Shown here: piece after piece, positions 22,834-33,873 of the stretch | Layout: every line of letters starts with the position of its first letter | Numbering within the stretch: position 1 is the first letter of the stretch | Assembly (NCBI GenBank): GCA_907165275.2 | Contig: OU015649.1 | Location: 11,748,001-11,812,000 of the forward strand | Length of the DNA: 64,000 bases | Direction of reading: 5' to 3' | Source of the DNA: Zygaena filipendulae | Lineage: Eukaryota > Arthropoda > Insecta > Lepidoptera > Zygaenidae | Translations under genes and position numbers: made by a program | Notes under the pieces: model-generated | What the model was told of the DNA's origin: nothing | Database searches by the model: none | Seen by the model: only the letters and a program-made list of their open reading frames with translations

Positions 22834-23114
22834 GGGGATGTGGACTAGTTTTAAAAATCAAAATTTTAATTGGTCCGTCAGTTAGAAAATAAAAAAAACA
22901 ATAGACACGTCTTTTTGCTTTTTCAAATAAATTAAAATATACAGAGATAAAGCGCATTAAAGTTTAGGGTGAGGGGGTCGTGACGTCACTAACCGCGAAT
23001 TTTCAACTCAATATATCGCCGTTATTTTATGATTTCCTAAAAAAAAAAATCGTGTCCAATATTTTTTAATAATCTACAAGACGGACCAAAAAATAAAAAT
23101 TAGTCAACATGCCC
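22834..23114. mobile_element. foldback MITE, GGGYATGTTGACTA family, copy B
   Basis: Ends GGGGATGTGGACTAG and TTAGTCAACATGCCC form the inverted termini. The interior shares GTGACGTCACTAACCGCG, ATCGCCGTTATTTTA and CAAGACGGACC with copy A at 13363-13660, but it lacks the second GACGTCACTAACCG arm. Confidence 0.7.
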
Positions 23115-23961
23115 AGTTGCTTTGCGCAAAATAATAAATTTACGAAAATCTTACCTTCATAAATGAGAAACTATATCTAGGTATAAATTAAAAATAATAA
23201 TCAGCTGTGTATAGTACATATAAATGCAGATAAATTACTGTTGATTACTTGCTGGTTCAGAAAAATAGTCATTACCTACCTCATCATGATGTATGAAACT
23301 AAGAAGCCATCAATATGAAACGATTTTATGTGGCTCTCACAAAATAAGCAAAGATGAAAAGTATATAATAATATGTAGGTAAGTAATACTAAAGGCATAA
23401 AATATAACGTCGCATTTCTGCCTCTTTCACAACTTGATTCCGCACCCGTATTCTCTCGGCTCCTGTTTTTCCATAAACAGCGAAATGAAAAACCTTCTCT
23501 TGCGTAGGTATTTCGCAACAAATGTCATTGCTTGAAATAATATATTTGTGTTTTCAATTTGTTTGGTAATCGACTTAAGTTTACGCAATTTAAGCACAAA
23601 TTTGAGTTATTTATTATCCGTTAAACGTGCCTGTGAATATATTATTTCGTTCAACATCATTTGGAAAAATGTAGGTATCTACCAATAGCAAATTAAAGAA
23701 TCACTTATCATAATATATTATGACGTGTTATGATTGAAATACCTACTTTTGCTCATTGAAAAGGTTTTTGTTTTATATTACCTGTTCTCAATCTTTTTAA
23801 AAGCTTTTTTAAGGATAAAAATGTAACTTTTAACAAAAGTAGTTTTAAGTAAGTAAACCAAAATAATATTTAGGTATACCTATAGGTAACCTACCAAAAA
23901 AGATTTTCTCTATCAGTGTAATGATAGTTTAAGTATCTTTTGTAACTAATATAGTAAGTGC
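23115..23961. other. intergenic, nothing recognised
   Basis: AT-rich with no supported feature. Confidence 0.4.
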
Positions 23962-24064
23962 CTGCGTGCGTGCGTGTGCGTGCGTGCGTGCGTGCGTGCG
24001 TGCGTGTGTGCGTGTGTGCGTGCATGCGTGCGTGCGTGTGTGCGTGTGCGCGCGTACTGTGTGT
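23962..24064. repeat. (TGCG)n/(TG)n compound microsatellite
   Basis: About 100 bp of GTGCGTGCGTG-type repeat with interruptions. It produces an artefactual His/Thr/Arg-repeat reading frame on the minus strand. Confidence 0.9.
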
Positions 24065-24739
24065 ATTTATCATTCAGCTCCGAGGACAGGCATCTGGAAC
24101 ATATTATTGTATCAGTGAAACTTGAAATTTAATTTATGTTCGGCTTTTAATTTGATATGGTATTGTGTCTATTTTGATATTTAAATCCTGACACAGAACA
24201 TCCCGATATTCTAGATTTTTCTATTTAATTATATTGTATATTCGGCCTATTTTATTTTTTGTGCGTCTCAAAGCAGAATCCAGATGCTCAATTTTATTAT
24301 TATATGATTGTCTTATTCAAACTGATACCTTATAACCTTTCTCGAAATTTTTAGTTTAAGTATTTTATTGACTATCTATGCGATAAAATCAGTCATCTGA
24401 GAGCTATTAGCGGCACTACGCAAATTGTCTACTCCGCAATGGATTGTCAAAATTCAATTAATTCTATGACCGATAACAAACAAAGGTGCTTTATAAAGTT
24501 CGGTTTTTGCTACGACGTTGACTCGTCCACGAGCTTATATCCTCTAAGGATGATTCAGCGACGAGGTGTGCAAAAGCTTCCAGAACGTGAAAATGCTGTA
24601 ATTGATACCTAACGATTGTGCCTACTTGTAATAATTATAAAACACCAGTTTTATAATTCCTTTTCTTTTCATTTGTATAATAGTTTTCTCAAATGTCATT
24701 TTGAATGGGACAATATACAACATATTAAAATATTTTGTC
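24065..24739. other. intergenic, nothing recognised
   Basis: No coding, RNA or repeat signal that I can support. Confidence 0.4.
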
Positions 24740-24959
24740 CTAAATGACTGACTGACGGATCAACGCACAGCTATAGGCTGATCGTAGAGACGTGAAACTT
24801 GGAGGGTGTGTTCTTTGTATGAATGGAAAGAATCGGAAAAGGAAGGATTTTTGAAAATTTAACCCCTATAAGGGGGTGAAATTGGTTGCAAAGTTTGTAT
24901 GGAACAATTCCGTGGGAAATCCGAAATTATCGCGGGTGAAACCGCGCGGGACAGCTAGT
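24740..24959 (+). mobile_element. Helitron-like repeat, 3' end CTAGT
   Basis: GACGGATCAACGCACAGCTA, GTAGAGACGTGAAACTTGGA and the end GGTGAAACCGCGCGGGACAG followed by CTAGT mark a variant with a different 5' part but the same 3' terminus. Confidence 0.7.
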
Positions 24960-25918
24960 CTATATATAATAATGACTTCTACTTAACACCTCTACATCTA
25001 TATCAGTTTTTTATTATTGTGTCCTGTGTAAGTTGGTGTGCACTTTTTTCTTTAAAATTTAGTTTTTTTTTTTTAGGTTCGGAAATATGTAGATAATAAT
25101 AATACGTATTATAAATAAAACAGTGAATAAGTTAAGATTCAGTGTCACGTTTTAAACTACAACTATAAAATGTTCAACTTTCTAGTTTCACTAAATATTA
25201 TACACAAGCCTCACACAAGCGTGGCTAGATCCGTTTAGTGACTTACCCCAACAGTAACGGCGGAATTTGTACGTATAAGGATAACAAGCACTAAGTTATC
25301 TCTACAAAAATGGTTGGTTCTTGGGGAAATACCGATTGTCGTGATACCCCGAGAAACTACTACTTCCGTTTTATGTGAGGCATCAAAAAGACTGTATCAA
25401 CCTTTTTCTCTTCAAAATTAGCTTACATTTACCTACGTATGTATACATATATTATGTATCTGTACGTCGTAACTTAGACTCGATATGTTCGTAAGAAATA
25501 TCCTATTTTTCTACATAAATTCTAATTTAATTTCTGGCAAACAATTGAATAAAAACAACAAAAAAATATTATCTTTATGCCCCCATTCCTTTTATAATCC
25601 TTTTATTACATACCTTGACCGTGTTCACGGATGCATAACTCCAGATAATCTCCCTCCCCGACCGACGTTGAGAAGTCTCCCGCTTTAAGAAGATTCTCGT
25701 TGTGAGTACGAGAGATACAGCTATAAAACGAAAACGACCTCTGACTCCAAAGTACTCGTGTAATAAATTAATAATAAACGCTAAATAGCTTTGTTTCGTG
25801 GAAGATATGGATATATCCTATACCTAGTAGGTAACCTAAAAGATGGTATGTATTAAAAATTTACAACTTGTATGGAAGGCGAGGAATGCGAAAGATTTTA
25901 TCTGTTTTTATATTTAAT
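24960..25918. other. intergenic, nothing recognised
   Basis: No supported feature. I looked here for an upstream lectin exon with suitable phase and found none. Confidence 0.4.
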
Positions 25919-26106
25919 ACTAGCTGTCCCGCGCGGTTTCACCCGCGATAATTTTGGAGTTCCCGCGGGAATTCCGGATTACAATATAGTTTATGTTACT
26001 TAGGGATAATGTAGCTTTCTAATGGTGAAAGAATTTTTGAAATCGGTAACAACCGAACAAACAAACAAAAAATCTAATCTTTCCTCTAAATAATATTAGT
26101 ATAGAT
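25919..26106 (-). mobile_element. Helitron-like repeat, reverse copy, 5' CTAGT inverted
   Basis: On the plus strand it reads ACTAGCTGTCCCGCGCGG, TTTCACCCGCGATAATTTTG, then a truncated core and ACAAACAAACAAAAAATCTA, ending TAATATTAGTATAGA. It lies in the intron upstream of the first identified lectin exon, if that gene starts further 5'. Confidence 0.7.
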
Positions 26107-26186
26107 TTTAAGCACCCATTACTGAATTAACAAAATATGCCTGAGTGGTCAAACCCGAAATTACGAGGAATAGAGAAAAATTGGAA

Positions 26187-26209
26187 ATATATATATATAT
26201 ATATATATT
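26187..26209. repeat. (AT)n microsatellite
   Basis: An uninterrupted AT dinucleotide run of about 22 bp. Confidence 0.9.
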
Positions 26210-26552
26210 TCTGTAACATGCCACCAAACTAGCACCTAGCCAAAAGGTTGACTGGTAGAGAATTCCTTAGGCATTAAGTCCGCCTTTTGTATGAAAATGT
26301 GCAATGAAGTTTTTTAAATAAATTAATTAATTCGTGGAAGTCTGGGGGCTGGTTTTGATAAAAACTAAAACTATTAAATGTTTTCATCATTAAAAGTAAT
26401 TAGTTATAGTAATAATCAGAAAACAAAAAAATATTTTAACGTGAGATGCGTAGAGGTATATCCACCCTAACGGACAATATCATTAATATGTTTATATCGT
26501 TTCCCTAAAATAATAGGTATGTCTGTCAATTATAGTACCTATATTTACACAG

Positions 26553-26682
26553 CATTATCGGTTCTAGTGGACACGACGGCTCAATACGACGCGGTGCGGG
26601 CGTACTTGAAGGAGCTGGACATTTCCAGCGCCGTTTGGGTCGGACTTATACGCAGTAATCCCGAAGGAGATTTCACATGGAC
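26553..26682 (+). CDS. lectin gene exon A (middle of CTLD)
   Basis: It is preceded by TATTTACACAG and ends before GTAAGC. After two bases of a split codon it encodes LSVLVDTTAQYDAVRAYL and then the hallmark WVGL and FTWT of the domain. The entry phase shows that at least one more coding exon lies upstream. Confidence 0.8.
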
Positions 26683-29600
26683 GTAAGCTTGTTTACTATA
26701 AATACATATAATACTGTTATTTGGTCATGCGGAAAGCAGGGATACTTACTTATTTATAAAGAGTAATTAGAGTGAGTAATTGAGGGTTGTATTGGATGTG
26801 AACAGAATATTAGGTATACAGTCGTAAGCCTAGGACGATGCATACAAATAAAGTAAAAGACCTCCATAAAAGAAATAGTCAAGAAGAGGTAACGATTCGC
26901 GAGTCATTTAAAAATTACAATGACAGATGAGTAATATTTCCAAAAAAAAAACGATAAGGGTTACAGTTTTCCTACAAACTTTGTTTACTAATCCTTAACT
27001 CTACACAATGACCTTAAATATAAACATAGCTTATAATATTTCAAAGGTTCAAAAACGCTACTTTTAAAAATATTCCTCGCAGATACTAACACATTTCATG
27101 TCCGTTGAACCACATATTGCCCAGGAAACGTGCACATGAAAACACCAATACGTTCCTGGCCATTCTATATGTATATTGTGTCAGTACTTAGTGAACATAG
27201 GTACAACTTCTAAAGAAAATAACTCTACCTGTTTTGCATTGTGCGCGCTAGGACGATCCTATAGTAAAGAAAAACGCTGAGACGTACAAAAAAAAATTGG
27301 CACGTTACTTTTATTCACATGTCCAATGTCCATGTCTCCTTATGGAGTCATATAGTTTTTTTTAGTAACATAATAGTTTTTCCGCTCATATTACCAAAAC
27401 TATGTATTTTAGATCTCTTTTGTCATTAGGAAATCTTATTTAAACGTCCGAATAATTGTTAACCTTTTGTTCTGGGACAGTGAACGTGTTAATTTTTGAG
27501 GTTTTTTTTTAAGGAGAAGTTATTTGTTAGCATGGACACTGTTATACTTTTTTAGCTTGATGCCCCCTTTCTGTCTAGACTTTAAGATGTCGATGGGGCA
27601 AGAGAACTAAATACATACGTAGGTAGTTCCCGTTACAAGTACAGTTCCTGAGTCTTTTGACAGACAAGTATTGATACCTACCTACAAACTACATCTAGAA
27701 AAATTACGATGAACCTAAAATTTAAAATTTCGACATATAACAAAGATCTCTGGTAATTTTATTTTAAGACCGTAACATTAAATATTCTTGATACAGCGAC
27801 TATCGTGGCTTAAGTGGCGATGGATACTGGAGCTCCGCCCCCGATGCTAAAGCTGCCCCACTTTGCGCGGCTGCTGACCCAACAGCTGACTACCGCTGGG
27901 AGGCGCGTACCTGCGGCGGCCCTACCGTCGCGTCCTTTATTTGTGAACTGCCTGGTACTTATAAAAAGTCATAACAATAAAATACAAAAAAGAACAGTTA
28001 AATTATTATTCTGAGTATAACGGATCCCTACCTACGTCATGCATGTCATCCCTACCTACCATGCATGTTGTAGAAGTTTATACATAGATATACCTCGTGT
28101 CATACTGCAAAAAATTCAGAGAGGTTGTTTTAAAACAATCGCCTATATCTTTACAGTGCCGCAGTGGGCTCTCGGCAATGAAGGATGCATGGTACGAGCT
28201 TTACCGGCACTTACCGTCCTGTACTTACCGGAAAGTGCAGCGGTCCAATTAACTGCGGATTGCGGTCTGGCGGGCGTGAAACGTGTGCAGTGCACGGGAA
28301 ATGTGGTAAAATAATGTTACATTCTCTGCATATCATACATACTCAACTACTCATATGAATGCACATTGCACAGGCAGAAAGAGGTATGCTTTAAGTTGGT
28401 GATAATTAATCTTTACTCTTTTACAGAAACATGAAAATTTACTAAAAGATTTGTCATGCAATGAAGAAGAAGAACCAACAAGTACAGCTGGTCTCATATC
28501 GACTAGTTATTCATCGGCAACTACTACAGATCTGCCTCTTATGGAACAAGCCGCTTCTTTAGTAACTACTCAAGAAATAAATACAAGTGAAGATGGAATT
28601 AAATTTAGTACAGATTTGCCTACTACAAACTTCGCACTATTAGACAAGACGTCAGTTAAAATAGGTCAGAACATTAATAATATCGAAAAAGTTTATTTAG
28701 AAAAAAAATATAATTCAGACTTAATTCAAAATGGTGACCTACAGAACAATGATATCCCAAAACTTGCAAACTCTGAAAACTTTTTAACAGAAGAAGAATC
28801 AGATAAATTAGAAGATGAAAAGCATATGCAACATAAAATGCTTCACGAGGAACTTGCCAGATTGGGAAACTTTGAAAAAGTATTTTCACAATCTTCAGAT
28901 CATTTTGTACCACCACTTGTAATGGCTAAAGCCAAGGTTAATGATGATCTCACTGTTCTTTCACCAGAAGAAAAACACGCCCAGCAACTTGTTGATCAGC
29001 GGTTAAAACATAACGAGAATGACCTAAACATAGTAAAATCAAAATTTGAAAACAGCAAAATGTTAGCTGATGAAGCCAAAGGTGAAGTGACAGTTATCCT
29101 GAGAACTACATCAAATCCACCATTACCATCCACTACAAATTACAATGAAGAAAATTATAAAGCAAAATTTACTTCACCAAAAAAATATATGAATAAATAT
29201 GACAAACTAAAAGCAAAAAAAATAATGTTTATGGACTCTAAATCAGAGAATAATGAAAAAACAACTGAATCTCCTGAAAAAAATATTATTGACAGCCATG
29301 TTAAAGAAATATTAAAAAATTCTAGTTTATCTAAAAACGTTTCGAGTAACATTGCCAAAGTTTCATTAAATATCGCTGAAGAAGAAAACTCTGAGGATGA
29401 CCCTTCCATAGATCTTACAGTAATAATAAGAGAACCGGGTGCAGAACCTGAAGAGAAAATATTTTACTCAAATTATTCTGGTGATGTCCCTAAGATGGAA
29501 ACTATTCTAAATGATACTAAATTTATTTCTGAAAAACTTCCGGTAAATGACAATATTCTAGTAAATATGAAAAACCAATCAGTCGACAATTTACCATTAA

Positions 29601-30259
29601 ACCATGAAGTTATTAAGTTTACTTCAATCAATGACAATGATAATTATACTACTTCTCCAATTGTTTTTGAGGTAACAACATTTGTTCCCATTTTTAAAGA
29701 TGAATATCTTGGTGAAAATAATAAAACAAATGTTTCAAATGCAAATATGGCAGAAACTGCTACCTTTGCAATTTTCACCAGTGTGCTTTTAAATAATACA
29801 TCTATTCCATATAACTTTGAGACAACAGTAACTACTCCAGTTAAAAAAACCAAATTCACTGAAACTTCAACTGAGATATCTAGTGGTTTTAAAAACACTG
29901 ATAAACCTGAAAGTGTTGTTGTATCTACTCATGCAACAACAGCATTTTCAGTCCAAGATCAAATAACCACTACAGTGATGAGAGAAAACGAGGTAAAAAA
30001 CATCACGGTAAAGTCTGATACAGATGCTAGTACTATTGCAAATTCTTTATATACCACTGTGAGTAAAATAAACGGTTATAATTTTACATATCATGAAGAC
30101 GACCAGGTACACAACGTAAATATAACGGATGCTATCGACGATTTTCAATCACCTTTGCTTTCTGCAGCTAATGAGCCTGTTCATAGACCTAATCGATCAA
30201 GGAGACTACAATCACAGAATCAAAAAAGGAAATTTAATCCTTTCCGCATATTAGGTTAA
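26553..30259 (+). CDS. C-type lectin domain protein with long Ser/Thr-rich tail (3' part, four exons)
   Basis: This is a 5'-incomplete spliced gene. Exons 26553-26682, 27797-27954, 28157-28305 and 28427-30259 join in phase with AG/GT borders and give 755 codons plus a stop. The first two exons hold the second half of a C-type lectin domain: AVWVGLIRS, DFTWTDYRGL, GYWSSAPD, two Cys and a final SFICELP. Positions that normally bind calcium and sugar (EPN/QPD and WND) read APD and RWE, so classical calcium-dependent sugar binding is doubtful. A module of about 60 residues with four Cys follows, then an acidic, Ser/Thr-rich tail with many N-x-S/T sites. No membrane segment is seen, so it is probably secreted or extracellular. 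The signal peptide and first half of the domain must lie upstream and were not found. The orthologue name is not known to me. Confidence 0.8.
27797..27954 (+). CDS. lectin gene exon B (end of CTLD)
   Basis: The acceptor is GATACAG and the donor GTACTT. It encodes TDYRGLSGDGYWSS, the two conserved Cys (APLC, ARTC) and the closing FICELP. The frame in which the DNA shows a long ATG-started run (from 27814) is not the coding one. Confidence 0.8.
28157..28305 (+). CDS. lectin gene exon C (Cys module)
   Basis: The acceptor is TTTACAG and the donor GTAAAA, ending on a whole codon. It encodes NEGCMVRALPALTVLYLPES, then a segment containing DCGLAGV and QCTGN. With the SC at the start of the next exon this gives four Cys in about 60 residues, a spacing reminiscent of a small CCP-like fold, but I cannot assign a family. 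Confidence 0.75.
28427..30259 (+). CDS. lectin gene last exon, Ser/Thr/Asn-rich tail
   Basis: This is a single exon of 610 codons after CTCTTTTACAG. The true frame enters at 28427 (KHENLLKDLSC), upstream of the open run that an ATG or TTG search gives. It is low in complexity, rich in Asp/Glu, Lys, Ser, Thr and Asn, with many N-glycosylation sequons and repeated TTV/TTTS tracts like a mucin stalk. Two related motifs, TVILRTT and TVIIREPG, recur (about 29090 and 29420). Near the end RPNRSRR fits a furin-type R-x-R-R site, followed by a basic KRKFNPFR terminus. Confidence 0.8.
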   Translation, partial: KHENLLKDLSCNEEEEPTSTAGLISTSYSSATTTDLPLMEQAASLVTTQEINTSEDGIKFSTDLPTTNFALLDKTSVKIGQNINNIEKVYLEKKYNSDLIQNGDLQNNDIPKLANSENFLTEEESDKLEDEKHMQHKMLHEELARLGNFEKVFSQSSDHFVPPLVMAKAKVNDDLTVLSPEEKHAQQLVDQRLKHNENDLNIVKSKFENSKMLADEAKGEVTVILRTTSNPPLPSTTNYNEENYKAKFTSPKKYMNKYDKLKAKKIMFMDSKSENNEKTTESPEKNIIDSHVKEILKNSSLSKNVSSNIAKVSLNIAEEENSEDDPSIDLTVIIREPGAEPEEKIFYSNYSGDVPKMETILNDTKFISEKLPVNDNILVNMKNQSVDNLPLNHEVIKFTSINDNDNYTTSPIVFEVTTFVPIFKDEYLGENNKTNVSNANMAETATFAIFTSVLLNNTSIPYNFETTVTTPVKKTKFTETSTEISSGFKNTDKPESVVVSTHATTAFSVQDQITTTVMRENEVKNITVKSDTDASTIANSLYTTVSKINGYNFTYHEDDQVHNVNITDAIDDFQSPLLSAANEPVHRPNRSRRLQSQNQKRKFNPFRILG

Positions 30260-31073
30260 ACATATCATATTATAAGAACCGACTGCCAAGAAATCCGGTA
30301 ACAATTAATATTGACTGATAAAGGGAATATCTTTCTCTTCATTGGTGCATATTGGTTAAAATCACAGTCACATTACAATGTGATAGGCACAGTGCACTTA
30401 GCTAAACCTTAATTTGCTCGTAACAAGCTTACAACTATTTAATTTGAAGTCACTTTTGCTAGTACTATTAGAATTTTTTTTGCTTATAACATTTAAACAT
30501 CAACTACCTACTAAAAAAATTAAAATTATTCTTATGTCTAAAGTAATTTAGTCAATTCATAATGTTTAACTGCACAAGCATTAACATACCCAACATATTT
30601 ATTGTGATCATAATAGTCATTACAAGTATTTGTTTAAATATTTAAGTAGGTACATATTTCTGTCAGTTTGTAGATTATCATGAATTAGGAAAGCATTTAT
30701 TATTGTACGTAGGTTTAAACTTACTATTGAATAGGAGTAGCTCATTTCGCGTAGGTAATGAAAAACTACGAGTCATATCATTATTAGAATAAGGAAAATA
30801 ACTGTGGAGTTTATTTTAATATGAAATATTATGATTTATTTCTACCTATCACGTTTTAGAAGAAACGCGGGTTGCCTTTATTCTATACAAAGTGATACAA
30901 ACGTACCTATTCTTCTATTTTCTTCCAGGATAACCTCAACGTCAGTAGTAGGTACAATTTTTTTTACAATACAACTCTACCACTACATGCTTTATTTTTT
31001 TCACTGGTAAGAATTACAAAATTGCCCAGTTATACCTCCGTCATCACTTATTATCAGACATTTTGTAAATAAA
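30260..31073 (+). other. 3' untranslated region of the lectin gene
   Basis: The sequence after the TAA is AT-rich and free of recognised repeats. An AATAAA at 31068-31073 is a plausible poly(A) signal. Which signal is used cannot be read from sequence alone. Confidence 0.4.
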
Positions 31074-31779
31074 GATGAATAGGAAAAAAAATGGGCATAT
31101 CCATAATGATCCAAAGACGTAGGTATAATGTTCTTAATAACCTATAGAATAACAGGGAAATACGAGGAAACTACATATTTTGTCTATTTTACATTATAGA
31201 TATATAAAAGGTCCGAGTTGCAGTAAAGTTGTTGTTGCTCTCTGTTCAAGGAGGTTGGGGGAGGGACAACAGTAAGATTTGTGAAAAACCTATTCTTAAA
31301 TGTGAGCTTGTGAACTTCACGTACCTACTAATTTGAAATTGACCTACAATATACGTAAATTGAACAAATATTACCCATCTTTCGTGATCGAATTTATGTA
31401 TTATTATTGATTTACTAATATTATTATTTACCATATTTTGTCATTAACTTAGCCAATGTAGAATAACATTTTTATAAATTAAATATTGAATCAAAGACGT
31501 CTTGTTTGTATTATTTAATAAATCGAAATTTAATATTGATCCTTATAATTTATTTCTATTCCTATTCCCTACAACTTTTTCTATCTCTCTTGACCCTCTC
31601 GGATCTCAAGCGTCATCTTTATTTATGTATGTGTGTATGTATTCGTATTTCGTTATTATAGGTAACTCTATATCTAATATGTTTCATACTCCTCCTACTC
31701 CTATTGCTCTGCTTCGCTTAATATATTACAGTAGGTTGTCTACAAGGTGTTGAATCATATGTACCAGTCCTGTTCGAAA
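31074..31779. other. intergenic, nothing recognised
   Basis: AT-rich with short non-coding frames only. Confidence 0.4.
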
Positions 31780-32040
31780 AGAAATATCTTATCTATTGTG
31801 GCTAGGTTATGGGACGTTGGAATTCCAGCTCCGGTTATTCTATTTACAAAACTTCTCATCGAAGAGCTTTGGACGTTAAAACTAGACTGGGATGATATTC
31901 CACCACCGCAGATTGTAAATAAATAGCTTACCTTTCAGAGAGAACTTCCCCAATTAGCGTCGCTTAGTATTCCACGACATATTGGAGTTGTAGATGTATG
32001 CGTTGTGACTCTATTAGCGTTTGCAGATGCCAGCGAAAGC
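31780..32040 (+). pseudogene. BEL/Pao polyprotein relic (RT/RNase H junction)
   Basis: One plus-strand frame reads ILSIVARLWDVGIPAPVI, then LWTLKLDWDDIPPP, FQRELPQLASLSIPRH and LLAFADASES. This is the conserved BEL/Pao stretch leading into the Pao-type RNase H (..GFADASE). It is interrupted by a TAG where the family has Trp. It is older than, and opposite in strand to, the complete element starting 700 bp to the right. Confidence 0.7.
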
Positions 32041-32746
32041 GATTTTTGTCCTTATTTTAAGGAAAACACCTCTAAATTCCATTTAGATAGATAATTGAAT
32101 TTTTGGCGCACAAAAACGCCATATTTAAACAAAAAACGACACTAGAAGTATGTAGAATATAGTAAATACTAATTATTCAATTCTCCAATATTGCAACTTA
32201 AAAGTTTATATGAAAAAAAAAACATACATACCGGAGCCGAATGCAGAACGTCTTTCCTTTTTGGAAGGAAAACTCACAAAAGTGGCCATTTTTAGCTGCA
32301 GAATTATCGTCAACGGCCATAAGTCTAGTTAATTTGTGGTCAACGGTTGACATTTATTAAGGTAAACATACATATGTATTTATGCTACTGATTTATTTTT
32401 TAATAAAATATACTTACATATTAGAAGATATTTCTTTTAGTAGCATTGATTTCACACCTTAATGTTTTAATAGAGAAACATATTATCAAAAATCTCCTAT
32501 ATTTAATTTTAGGCAACTGTAACTGACTTTTTAGTGCTCTCGACTATATTGGACTATTAGCTTTGATAGCAGCCTCTTCAAGAAAGGTCGAATACTGGGT
32601 CAGGGGAACGCATATTGATCCCCGCAATCACATCCATAAGTTTCGGGACACTTAACTGCAGTGAATATTTGTCTGGATCTTCAACGCCACGCCTCCACTC
32701 CACCGTCTCAACTTATCCACTTTCCCTTATTTCGCCAGAAGGTACC
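32041..32746. other. intergenic; target region of the LTR element
   Basis: No gene is seen. The last five bases (GTACC, 32742-32746) are duplicated at 37969-37973 on the other side of the LTR element. Confidence 0.5.
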
Positions 32747-33149
32747 TGTTTAAGCGAAAACTTGGCAAAAACTATACTACCTGAGCGGCGGTGCGAATAT
32801 ATTACAAAGTCCGAGAACCCTTAATTTGCGCCGAATAAAAATATAGGAAGAGGTGGATAGTGAGCATGCATACCTTGCAAATCCTCGAGCTCGATCGGCG
32901 CTAGGGTCTGGATTCTAGACAGCGGAATCACAACTTGATATTTTAAAGCGGTTGATGCAACGATATTAAGCAGCCATCGAAGAAGACATATTTTTTTCTT
33001 TTTTCTTGTTTGACATAAAACGTCATGGTTTTATTATGCGACGGATTTACTGGCCATTATCTTGGGCCAAGATCAAGTCACGATTATTTGGATTGGTTTT
33101 GCTCACAAATTAAGCCACCAAACCAACTATAAAATATTCGGCGCAAACA
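32747..33149 (-). repeat. 3' LTR of the BEL/Pao element
   Basis: It starts TGTTTAAGCG and ends GGCGCAAACA on the plus strand. It is the same length as the partner LTR, and I found no difference on reading both. Confidence 0.9.
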
Positions 33150-33163
33150 TGCTCCCCCCTTTG
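33150..33163 (-). promoter_or_regulatory. polypurine tract
   Basis: The minus strand reads AAAGGGGGGAGCA immediately before the 3' LTR, the expected position and composition for plus-strand priming in reverse transcription. Confidence 0.75.
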
Positions 33164-33372
33164 GGAATCCGAAGGATTTCCAAAACAGAGAGCTTTAGGG
33201 TTCATTTAAGCCCTACCTATTAAATTACAATATACAAATGCGAAATGAAGTCTGTCATTCAGAATAAACTAAAATAATTATAAAATAAACAAACGCAACG
33301 CGCCTAGCATTTTAGACATTAAAAATTATTAAACAACAAGACTAAAATAAGATGTGATCCCCCATAATATTA

Positions 33373-33740
33373 TTAAGTTGGGAGAGCACAGAGCCATTGG
33401 TCTCTTGCACGTCCCGGTGGAAGTTCCTCTATAATGCCTAGAGGCCAGCAAAGCGGCGGGACGTCATACTGATGCAAGAGGGCTACTGTGTCAATGGTAA
33501 CTAGCGGGGTGTTCCTGTTCCATTTATGACGCGTTCTTAAATTTGGGAATAGGCTTAGAACAGGCATATGTAAGACCTTTGACTTCTAACTCTACGACGA
33601 CGGGTCAAATTAATGCTAAGGGGAGCAGTATAGTCTACACCTGTGTGTGCAAGAGTCTTAATTTGCTGAACGCGGGCAGGCGGCAGATCAGCCATAATAC
33701 GTGATAACCCAGTAGGCGATAAATTAAAACATAAATTGTT
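33373..33740 (-). pseudogene. BEL/Pao integrase remnants
   Basis: Two pieces are visible. Around 33625-33740 the minus strand reads LADLPPARVQQIKTLAHTGV followed by DYTAP, the start of the Pao integrase core. At 33373-33567 it reads WNRNTPLVTIDTVALL, then PPLCWPLGIIEELPPGR, the end of the family's C-terminal domain. The catalytic core between them is gone. Confidence 0.65.
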
Positions 33741-33873
33741 ATATAATTTGCGAATAATGTTTCGCGCTCACAATATACAATAGCTTTGTCTGAGAAGAGA
33801 CATGAGAAGATGAAAGCCTATGTGGCAATTGAAAAGATGATAATGATTAATGATTAAATTTACAACATGATTG

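Noticed and set aside
23891..24073. His/Thr/Arg-repeat reading frame
   Set aside because: It is a translation of the TGCG/TG microsatellite.
27814..28014. ATG-started frame of 66 codons
   Set aside because: It overlaps lectin exon B in the wrong frame. The spliced frame carries the domain's conserved residues.
28039..28314. ATG-started frame of 91 codons as an independent small gene
   Set aside because: Its second half is the lectin exon C frame. The first half is intron, as the TTTACAG acceptor and phase show.
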